64,000 nucleotides of DNA from the NCBI RefSeq assembly GCF_022664395.1, contig NZ_JAKRET010000007.1, positions 1 to 64,000 on the forward strand, written 5' to 3'. The notes under the pieces were generated by a model. That model was not told where the DNA came from, ran no database searches, and saw nothing but the letters and a program-made list of their open reading frames with translations. Positions 55,201-62,132 of this stretch are shown one piece after another. The stretch comes from Sphingomonas lacusdianchii (GTDB lineage: Bacteria > Pseudomonadota > Alphaproteobacteria > Sphingomonadales > Sphingomonadaceae). The stretch's first letter is position 1; every line of letters starts with the position of its first letter. The position numbers were made by a program, and so were the translations under genes.

Positions 55201-55881
55201 TTACTCGCCCTTCTTCGCCGCCTGTTCCGCCGCCGCGGGATCGACCGACGGCGCGCCCGAAGCGGGCGTGGCCGCATTCACGATATCGGCGGTATTGGCG
55301 GTCGCGCCTTCCTCGACATTCTGCACGCCTTCGTCGGCCGGCGCGGCCCCGGCTGCCGGTGCGGCGGGCAGCGGCAGGTTCGACCCTTGCGAATTGAGAT
55401 AGGCGATGACGTTCGCCCGGTCCTCGGCACTGCCCAGACCCGCGAAGGTCATCTTGGTGCCCGGCGCATATTTGCGCGGCGAGGTCAGCCACGCATTCAT
55501 CGCGTCGAAATCCCAGTTGCCCGGAATACCGGTCAGCGCGCTCGAATAGGCGAAGCCCGGCAGATGCCCATGCTTCTTGCCGATCACGCCCCACAGGTTC
55601 GGGCCGATGCCATTGGCCCCGCCCTGGTTGACCGTGTGGCAGGCCGCGCATTTCTTGAAGACTTCCGCGCCCTTGGCGACGTCGGCGGTCGCCAGCAGCG
55701 TCGCGATCGGCACCGCCGCCGCACCGCCGCCGCCACCGGCCTCGGCCGCGCCCTCCACCGGATAGCCGGGCTTTTCCGGCGGGCCGGAATGGAAGATCAT
55801 GCCACTGGCAATGGACAGTCCGAGGGCCGCGGCACATCCGGCCAATACCCAACCCGCGATCGTGTTCGTCCGGTCGTCCAT
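55201..55881 (-). CDS. Membrane-anchored cytochrome c family protein
   Basis: A 226-residue class I cytochrome c. An uncleaved N-terminal anchor (TIAGWVLAGCAAALGLSI, residues 7-24) is followed by a linker, CAACH heme motif (Cys78, Cys81, His82) and APGTKMTFAGL with axial Met144. A Pro/Ala/Glu-rich tail of about 60 residues follows. The type resembles sphingomonad and Bradyrhizobium CycM-like carriers of electrons to terminal oxidases. ATG 55881 fits the conserved MDDRTNTIAG start; an ATG at 55923 is in frame. Confidence 0.87.
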   Translation of the reverse strand: MDDRTNTIAGWVLAGCAAALGLSIASGMIFHSGPPEKPGYPVEGAAEAGGGGGAAAVPIATLLATADVAKGAEVFKKCAACHTVNQGGANGIGPNLWGVIGKKHGHLPGFAYSSALTGIPGNWDFDAMNAWLTSPRKYAPGTKMTFAGLGSAEDRANVIAYLNSQGSNLPLPAAPAAGAAPADEGVQNVEEGATANTADIVNAATPASGAPSVDPAAAEQAAKKGE

Positions 55882-55942
55882 GCGCTGAGCCGTCTCGCCT
55901 AAGATGGTTTTGTTTGGGGCCATGCTTAGAGACGGCATCCCG

Positions 55943-55991
55943 TACTGGCAAGTCAGGCTTGCCGGGCCATACTGGCAAGACAGGCTTGCCG
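55943..55991. promoter_or_regulatory. Tandem dyad repeats between cytochrome c and pheA
   Basis: A 22-base unit (55943-55964; TACTGGCAAGTCAGGCTTGC plus CG) recurs with one change at 55970-55991, period 27. Each contains GGCAAG/CTTGCC symmetry. The pair sits in the divergent promoter region and may be a two-site operator, or small REP hairpins. Confidence 0.5.
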
Positions 55992-56023
55992 CTCGCGCGC
56001 TTGACCGATAATCGCCGCGACCC

Positions 56024-56914
56024 ATGCACAAATATGCCGCACCGGCCCGCCCCCTCGTCGCGCAGATGACCGAAGCCGCCGCCCGCGAACCGCATCGCGC
56101 AGTGGCGTTTCAGGGCGCGCCCGGCGCCAATTCGCACGTCGCACTGGCGCAGGCGTTCCCCGACGCGCTGCCCTTGCCCTGTTTCGGCTTTGCCGATGCG
56201 ATCGATGCGGTGCGCTCGGGCAAGGCCGATTGCGCGATCATCCCGATCGAAAACTCGCTGCACGGCCGCGTCGCCGACATGCATTTCCTGCTGCCCGAAT
56301 CGGGGCTGGTCATCACCGGCGAACATTTCCTGCCGATCCGCCACGCTTTGCTGGGGCTCGGCCCGGTCGAGGCGGTGAAACAGGCGATGAGCCATGAACA
56401 GGCGCTCGGCCAGTGCCGCCACTGGTTGAGTGCGCGTGGTATCGAGCCGGTGGCGCATCCCGACACCGCCGGCGCCGCAGCCTCCGCCGCGGCGATGGCC
56501 GATCCCGGCGTCGCCGCGCTCGCTCCGCCCGCTGCCGCCGCGCTATATGGCCTGAAGATACTGGCCGACGACATCGCCGATGCCGATCACAATACCACCC
56601 GGTTCGTCGTCCTCGCCCGCGCCCCGCTCGCCGAACTGCCCGCCGGGCCGTGCATGACGACCCTGGTGTTCGAGGTGAAGAACGTGCCCGCCGCGCTGTA
56701 CAAGGCGATGGGAGGGTTCGCGACCAACGGCGTCAACATGACCAAGCTGGAAAGCTACCAGCGCGGCGGCACCTTTGCCGCGACCGAATTCTTCTGCGAC
56801 ATCGAAGGACGCCCCGGCGAACCGCATGTCGACCGCGCGCTGGAGGAATTGCGCTTTCATACGAAGAGCATGCGCCTGCTCGGCAGCTATGGGCGGGCAC
56901 GCGAACGCGGATAG
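56024..56914 (+). CDS. pheA: Prephenate dehydratase
   Basis: A 296-residue monofunctional enzyme of phenylalanine synthesis, turning prephenate into phenylpyruvate. VAFQGAPGANSHVALAQAF, DCAIIPIENSLHGRVADM and DADHNTTRFVVLAR (with the catalytic Thr-Arg-Phe) mark the catalytic domain; an ACT domain follows with MTKLESYQRGGTFAATEFF, the phenylalanine-binding ESYQ motif. No chorismate mutase domain. ATG 56066 in frame is an alternative start. It is divergent from the cytochrome gene. Confidence 0.93.
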   Translation: MHKYAAPARPLVAQMTEAAAREPHRAVAFQGAPGANSHVALAQAFPDALPLPCFGFADAIDAVRSGKADCAIIPIENSLHGRVADMHFLLPESGLVITGEHFLPIRHALLGLGPVEAVKQAMSHEQALGQCRHWLSARGIEPVAHPDTAGAAASAAAMADPGVAALAPPAAAALYGLKILADDIADADHNTTRFVVLARAPLAELPAGPCMTTLVFEVKNVPAALYKAMGGFATNGVNMTKLESYQRGGTFAATEFFCDIEGRPGEPHVDRALEELRFHTKSMRLLGSYGRARERG

Positions 56915-56917
56915 GTC

Positions 56918-57766
56918 TCACTCCGCCCACGCCACCAGCAGACTATGCGCGATCGCATAGGCCGGGGGCGCCACGAACCGCCCGCTCTCCCCCGCCAGCG
57001 CCGCACGAACCTCGTCGCGCGTCGCCCAGAACGCGTCCTCCAGTTCGGCCGTGTCGATCCGCAACTGGTCATCCTCGGCAATCGCGACGCACCCGATCAT
57101 CAGCTGCGACGGAAACGGCCAGGGCTGGCTGGCGACATAGCGCACCGCGCCGACCCGTACGCCCGCTTCTTCCAGCACCTCGCGCCTGACCGCTTCCTCG
57201 ATCGACTCACCGACCTCGACGAAGCCGGCGAGCGTCGAATAGCGCCCCGGCGGCCAGCTCGGCTGCCGGCCGAGCAGCACGCGGTCGCCCTGTTCGACCG
57301 CCATGATGACCACCGGATCGGTCCGCGGAAAATGCTGCGCGGTGCAATTGCCGCACGCCCGTGCCCAGCCGGCGCGCGACACCGACGTCGCCTGCCCGCA
57401 ATTGGCGCAGAAGCCGTGCCGGACATGCCAGTCGATCAGGCTACGGGCGATGCCGTACAATGCCGCCCCTTCCGCCGGCATCGCGGCCAGCGCGGTCATC
57501 AGCGTCGGCGACCGCATGGCTGGCGCGGTCGCGACGCCGTCGCCGATCGCGAACAGCGGCGCTCCGCCCAGATTGCCGAGCAACAGCGCGTCGCCGCGCT
57601 TTGGGTCCATCGGCACCAATGCCAGCCGGTCGTCCGCGATCGGCGGTTCGAGGCCGTGCAGCACCAGCAATCGCGCGCCCGGATGCGTCAGCGCCCGCGC
57701 AAATGCGGCCGGATCGTCGCGTTCATGGTCGACCCGCTCCAGCGTCGCCCCGGTAAAGCCGATCAT
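56918..57766 (-). CDS. nudC: NAD+ diphosphatase (NudC)
   Basis: A 282-residue Nudix hydrolase. A zinc site is formed by CANCGQ and ACGNC (about 156-178), then the NudC-specific FPRTDPVVIM and Nudix box GFVEVGESIEEAVRREVLEE. It hydrolyses NAD(H) and may decap NAD-capped RNA. It follows the serine hydrolase gene with an ATGA overlap; the mutY-hydrolase-nudC run is one likely transcript. Confidence 0.92.
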   Translation of the reverse strand: MIGFTGATLERVDHERDDPAAFARALTHPGARLLVLHGLEPPIADDRLALVPMDPKRGDALLLGNLGGAPLFAIGDGVATAPAMRSPTLMTALAAMPAEGAALYGIARSLIDWHVRHGFCANCGQATSVSRAGWARACGNCTAQHFPRTDPVVIMAVEQGDRVLLGRQPSWPPGRYSTLAGFVEVGESIEEAVRREVLEEAGVRVGAVRYVASQPWPFPSQLMIGCVAIAEDDQLRIDTAELEDAFWATRDEVRAALAGESGRFVAPPAYAIAHSLLVAWAE

Positions 57767-59085
57767 CGCGCCGCCATCAGGTCGCTCGCCAACGCCTTCA
57801 CCAGATCGTCGCGCAACGGAAAGCGATCGGCCGGGAAATAATTGACCATCACCGTTCCCCGCACCTGCCGAACCGGATCGACGAACGCCACGGTCCCTGC
57901 CGCACCGCCCCAGCCATAGGTGCCCTTGCCCGGCCGCCCCGGCAGCGTTTCGAGATAGACCGAACCACCGGCACCAAAGCCCATTTTCGGCCCCGCCTGT
58001 CCGCCGGTCGCCCCGTCGACGCCGCCGAAGGTGACGCCGCCGGGCAGCAGGTTCGACATGGCGAGCGCCACCGTCTCCGCCTTCATCACCCGCTTGCCGT
58101 CCAGCGTCCCGCCATTCTGCAACATGTGCAGGAACCGGTCGTAATCTCGCGCCGACATGGCAAGTCCCGCGCCGCCATACGGAAAGCTCGGCCGCTGCAA
58201 CCACACCGACGTCGCCGCCGGATCGAGCGGCAGCAGCGTGTCGCCTGCCCAGGCATAGTTGCTCGCCAACCGTGCCTTCTCGCGCTCGGGCACCTGCCAA
58301 TAGGTCGAGGTCATGCCGAGCGGGCCGAACATCCGCGTCTGCAGGAACTGCTCGAACGACATGCCGCTCGCCACCTCGATCACCCGCCCCAGCACGTCGA
58401 GCCCGATCGAATAGCTCCACTTCGTCCCCGGTTCGGCGATCAGCGGCAACGTCGCGACGCGATCGGCGAACTCCGCCAGCGATTTGGGCCGGACCGGCGC
58501 CATCGCCGCCTCGGCCTGCGCATTCACCGCGGCGGGAATGATGCCTAGCCGCTCATATTCCTTGAGCAACGGCCCCTTGGTGACGATGGTATAGCCCAAC
58601 CCGGCGGTGTGGGTCAGCAGGTTGCGGACCGTGATCGGCTTCGTCGCCGGGCGGCTGGCAAGGCTGTTGTCGGGATCGGTCAGCACCTTCATCGACTTGA
58701 ACGCGGGGATGAAATCGCTGATCGGCTGGTCGAGCTTCAGCTTGCCGTCCTCGACCAGCATCATCGCCGCCATGCCGGTGATCGGCTTGGTCATCGAATA
58801 GACCCGCCACAGCGTGTCGGTATTCGCGGCAGGCGCGCCGGCCTCTACGGCGGTGCGTCCGGCGGCATGGGCGCTGGTCCAGTTCGGACCGCCGACGACC
58901 ACGACCATGCCCGGTACCTTGTTCACCGCGGCATAGCGCCGGACCATCGCCTCGGTCGCGGGCAGCGTCCGGGTGGCGGGGGCGGCCGGCGGCCGGGGCG
59001 GCGCGGCCTGTGCGAATGCCGCTACCGGTTGCGCCAGCAGCACCACCAGCGCCATCGATCCGTGCGCCCATCGTCCGATCGTCAT
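57763..59085 (-). CDS. Serine hydrolase of the beta-lactamase class C family
   Basis: A 440-residue exported protein; signal peptide ends near AAFAQA (residue 27). SMTK at 97-100 supplies the nucleophile Ser97 and Lys100, and TKWSYSIGLDVLGRVIE holds the tyrosine of the usual YxN motif, here YSI, so Asn is missing; GYGWGG-like TYGWGGAAGT lies near the HxG position. Such proteins are mostly esterases or peptidases, not true beta-lactamases. Coupled to mutY and nudC by ATGA overlaps. Confidence 0.87.
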   Translation of the reverse strand: MTIGRWAHGSMALVVLLAQPVAAFAQAAPPRPPAAPATRTLPATEAMVRRYAAVNKVPGMVVVVGGPNWTSAHAAGRTAVEAGAPAANTDTLWRVYSMTKPITGMAAMMLVEDGKLKLDQPISDFIPAFKSMKVLTDPDNSLASRPATKPITVRNLLTHTAGLGYTIVTKGPLLKEYERLGIIPAAVNAQAEAAMAPVRPKSLAEFADRVATLPLIAEPGTKWSYSIGLDVLGRVIEVASGMSFEQFLQTRMFGPLGMTSTYWQVPEREKARLASNYAWAGDTLLPLDPAATSVWLQRPSFPYGGAGLAMSARDYDRFLHMLQNGGTLDGKRVMKAETVALAMSNLLPGGVTFGGVDGATGGQAGPKMGFGAGGSVYLETLPGRPGKGTYGWGGAAGTVAFVDPVRQVRGTVMVNYFPADRFPLRDDLVKALASDLMAAR

Positions 59086-60113
59086 CGCATTCCCTCCACC
59101 ACCGCGATCGCCCGCGCGAACAGCGTCGGCAGCCCGGCATCGGCGATCTGCGCCACCGGCCACCATTCGCCCTGCGCGACATCGTCGCCTGCATCCGCCA
59201 CCATGACGGTGCAGGCAAGATCGAAATGGGTAAAGCCGTGGCGAACCAGTCCGATCGCGCGCCAATCGGCGGCGAACGGCGCGCCCTCCGGCCCCGGATC
59301 GCTATCGGCCCATGGCCCGGTCGGCAGCGCGCGCATGCCGCCCAGCAACCCCTTGTCGGGTCGCCGCACCAGCAGCACCCGCCCGTCCCGCTCCGCCCAG
59401 AACAGCGTGCCGAACCGTTGCGGCTTGGCCTTCTTCGCCGCCTTGACCGGAAAGGCTTCGGGCGTACCCGCTGCGAATGCCGCGCAATCCTCGCGCAACG
59501 GACACAGCAGGCAGCGCGGATTGCGTACCGTGCAGACGGTCGACCCCAGATCCATCATCGCCTGCGCGAAATCGCCGGCGCGGTCGTCGGGGGTGATCGT
59601 GTCGGTCGCCGCACGGATCGCCGGACGGGCGCCGGGCAGCGCCTGCGAAATCGCGAACAGCCGCGCCACGACTCGCTCGACATTGGCATCGACCACCACC
59701 GCCCGCTGGCCAAAGGCGATCGCGGCGATCGCGGCGGCGGTATAGTCGCCGATCCCCGGTAAGGCGCGCAGCCCGGCTTCGCTGTCGGGCAGCGCCCCCC
59801 GCGCCGCGACCACCCGCGCACAGGCCAGCAGATTGCGTGCCCGCGCATAATAGCCAAGCCCCGCCCATGCCGCCATGACATCGGCATCGTCCGCCGCCGC
59901 CAGCGCCGCGAACGATGGCCAGCGCGCGGTCCATGCCTCGAAATAGGGCCGCACGCTCGCCACCTGCGTCTGCTGCAGCATCACCTCCGACAGCCACACC
60001 CGATAGGGATCGGGCGGCGGCGTGCCGGGCGGGCTGCGCCACGGCAGGCTGCGATGATGGCGATCATACCAGTCGAGCAATCGTTCGGCGACAGAGAGAT
60101 GCTTGGCGTCCAC
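59082..60113 (-). CDS. mutY: A/G-specific adenine glycosylase
   Basis: A 343-residue DNA repair enzyme. VMLQQTQVASVRPYFEAW, the helix-hairpin-helix ALPGIGDYTAAAIAA, catalytic Asp in VVVDANVERVVARL and the 4Fe-4S site CTVRNPRCLLCPLREDC (spacing 6-2-5) are all present; the C-terminal Nudix-like domain recognises 8-oxoG. The start is GTG 60113; no ATG fits. It removes A opposite 8-oxoG. It is divergent from the DUF721 gene, 28 bases apart. Confidence 0.93.
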   Translation of the reverse strand: MDAKHLSVAERLLDWYDRHHRSLPWRSPPGTPPPDPYRVWLSEVMLQQTQVASVRPYFEAWTARWPSFAALAAADDADVMAAWAGLGYYARARNLLACARVVAARGALPDSEAGLRALPGIGDYTAAAIAAIAFGQRAVVVDANVERVVARLFAISQALPGARPAIRAATDTITPDDRAGDFAQAMMDLGSTVCTVRNPRCLLCPLREDCAAFAAGTPEAFPVKAAKKAKPQRFGTLFWAERDGRVLLVRRPDKGLLGGMRALPTGPWADSDPGPEGAPFAADWRAIGLVRHGFTHFDLACTVMVADAGDDVAQGEWWPVAQIADAGLPTLFARAIAVVEGMR

Positions 60114-60141
60114 ACCGGCTCTATGGCATGGGGTGGCGACA

Positions 60142-60675
60142 ATGACGACGCGTCCCCGCCCCCATGCGACGATTCCCGAACCCCGCCGCCGTGGGGGAGC
60201 GCGCGCCGTGGCCGAACTGCTCCCCGAAATCGGCGGTGCGGCGTTCCGCAAATTCGGTTTCGTCCAGTCGGCGGTCGTCAGCCGCTGGGGCGAGATCGTC
60301 GGCGAACGCTTCGCGCGCGTATCCGCCCCCGAATCGATTCGCTTCCCGCCGGGCAAGCGCGCCGACGGCACGCTGACGCTGATCGTGTCGGGCGCGCACG
60401 GCACGATGATGCAGCATATCGCGCCCGAGATCGTCGAGCGGGTCAACCGCTTCTTCGGCTATCCGGCGGTCGCGCGGTTGCAGTTCCGCCATGGCGAGGT
60501 CCGCCCGCGCCGTGCGGTGCCGGTGCGGCGCGATCCGCCGCCGATCCCGGCCGACATGGGCGAATCGATCCGCGACATCGCCGATCCCGAGCTGCGCGAG
60601 GTGCTCGCCGCGCTCGCCGGTGCCGTCGCCGCCCCGCCGCCCCCCGCCATCCCGATCCTCGGCAAGGTCCGCTGA
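60142..60675 (+). CDS. DUF721 (DciA-like) protein
   Basis: A 177-residue basic protein. Residues about 15-110 match DUF721: AVAELLPEIGGAAFRKFGF, VSRWGEIVGERFARVSAPES and LIVSGAHGTMMQHIAPEIVE. The domain is that of DciA, the ancestral replicative-helicase loader, although alphaproteobacterial members are less studied. It overlaps the next gene by one base (TGATG). Its C-terminal Pro-rich tail is typical. Confidence 0.83.
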   Translation: MTTRPRPHATIPEPRRRGGARAVAELLPEIGGAAFRKFGFVQSAVVSRWGEIVGERFARVSAPESIRFPPGKRADGTLTLIVSGAHGTMMQHIAPEIVERVNRFFGYPAVARLQFRHGEVRPRRAVPVRRDPPPIPADMGESIRDIADPELREVLAALAGAVAAPPPPAIPILGKVR

Positions 60676-61370
60676 TGCGTATCCTCCTCCTCGTCTGTTC
60701 GTTCCTGCTCGCGCTGTTCGGCCTGCCGCCCGCCAAGGCGCAGGCGCCTGCGCGCGCCACTGCCAGCCGCGACTGGTCGACCAATGTCGTGATGCTGCCG
60801 ACCGGCGGTATCGTCGTCGGCAACCCGATGGCCCGGGTGCAGCTGGTCGAATGGGCCAGCTATACCTGCCCCCACTGCGCCGCCTTTGCCAAGGAGGCGA
60901 AGGCCGAGCTGCCGGCGATGCTGAAATCGGGCAGGGTGCGGGTCGAATATCGCACGCTGCCGCGCGACGCGCTCGACCTTGCCGCCGCGATCCTCGTGCG
61001 CTGTGGCGGACCGAACCGCTTCCTCGCCGCGCATGACGCGATCATGGCGCGGCAGAAGGAGATGCTCGACAAGGCCGATGCCTTTGCGCAGACGCCCGCC
61101 GCGCAGACCCGGACCGCGACCATCGCGATCCGCCTGCAGCAACTGGCCGACGCCACCGGCTTGCGCGCGCTGATGCGTGGCCACGGCCTCGCCGATGCGC
61201 AGATCACCGCGTGTTTGAACGACGAAGCGGCGCAGAAACGCGTTATCGCCATCGCCGAAGCGGCACAGGCGGCGAATGTCGCCGGCACCCCCAGCTTCGA
61301 GATCAACGGGCAGAAGGCCGACGTCCATGACTGGGCGACGCTCAAGCCACTGCTGCTCGCCGCCAAATAA
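60675..61370 (+). CDS. DsbA-like periplasmic thiol oxidoreductase, CPHC type
   Basis: A 231-residue exported thioredoxin-fold protein. Signal peptide ends near PPAKAQ (residue 23). VEWASYTCPHCAAF has the redox pair Cys65-Cys68 as in DsbA, and GTPSFEINGQKADVHDW holds the cis-Pro loop. It is first of two tandem DsbA-like genes and is coupled to the DUF721 gene. Confidence 0.88.
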   Translation: MRILLLVCSFLLALFGLPPAKAQAPARATASRDWSTNVVMLPTGGIVVGNPMARVQLVEWASYTCPHCAAFAKEAKAELPAMLKSGRVRVEYRTLPRDALDLAAAILVRCGGPNRFLAAHDAIMARQKEMLDKADAFAQTPAAQTRTATIAIRLQQLADATGLRALMRGHGLADAQITACLNDEAAQKRVIAIAEAAQAANVAGTPSFEINGQKADVHDWATLKPLLLAAK

Positions 61371-61396
61371 TCCCTGTCGCCAAGAGAGTATCGCCC

Positions 61397-62128
61397 ATGC
61401 GTTTCGCACTTCCCCTGATCGCGCTCGCTTCGCTGTCGGCCTGTGGCGGCGGCGGTGACGCCGGCGGCAATGGCAGCGCCGCCGCACCGGTCGCCAATGT
61501 CGCCGCGCCTGCCGGGCAGAAATGGACCGACATGGTCGCGGTCACGCCCGAGGGCGGCTATCGCATCGGCAACCCCGATGCAGCGGTGAAGCTGGTCGAA
61601 TATGGCTCGCGCACCTGCCCGACCTGCGGCGCGTTCGGCCGCGAAGGCAACGAGCCGCTCATCAACAACTATGTCTCGACCGGCAAGGTCAGCTTCGAAT
61701 TCCGCGATTTCGCGATCCATGGCGCACCCGACCTCGCCGCAGCCGTGCTGGGCCGGTGCAACGGCACCGCCACCTTCTTCCCGCTGCTCGAGGCGATGTA
61801 TCAGGATCAGGCGGCGACGCTCGACCGGATGCAAGCGCTGCCGCAGGCCGAACAGGCCCGGCTCCAGTCGATCCCGCCGCTCCAGGCGGTCTCGGCATGG
61901 GCCGATGCGGCGGGCTATGTCGACTTCGTCAAGCAGCGCGGCGTGCCCGAGGCCAAGGCCCGCCAGTGCCTTGCCGACCAGAATCTGCTGCAACAGGTGG
62001 TCAAGATCACCGAAGAGGGCGGCGCGGTCGTCACCGGCACGCCGACCTTCCTCATCAACGGCGAGAAGGCCGAGAATGCGCTGTCGTGGCCGCAGGTCGA
62101 GGCGGCGCTGAAGGCGGCCGGCGCCTGA
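61397..62128 (+). CDS. DsbA-like lipoprotein thiol oxidoreductase, CPTC type
   Basis: A 243-residue protein with a lipobox LASLSAC (lipidated Cys16) rather than a free signal peptide. The redox pair is Cys74-Cys77 in EYGSRTCPTCGAFGREG; the cis-Pro loop is TGTPTFLINGEKAENAL. About 35 percent of residues match the upstream paralogue by eye, so the pair arose by duplication. Five bases separate it from smc. Confidence 0.87.
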   Translation: MRFALPLIALASLSACGGGGDAGGNGSAAAPVANVAAPAGQKWTDMVAVTPEGGYRIGNPDAAVKLVEYGSRTCPTCGAFGREGNEPLINNYVSTGKVSFEFRDFAIHGAPDLAAAVLGRCNGTATFFPLLEAMYQDQAATLDRMQALPQAEQARLQSIPPLQAVSAWADAAGYVDFVKQRGVPEAKARQCLADQNLLQQVVKITEEGGAVVTGTPTFLINGEKAENALSWPQVEAALKAAGA

Positions 62129-62132
62129 CCCC

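Noticed and set aside
57763..59085. Beta-lactamase resistance gene
   Set aside because: SxxK is present but the YxN motif is YSI and the C-terminal KTG/HxG box is not typical, so a serine esterase or peptidase is more likely.
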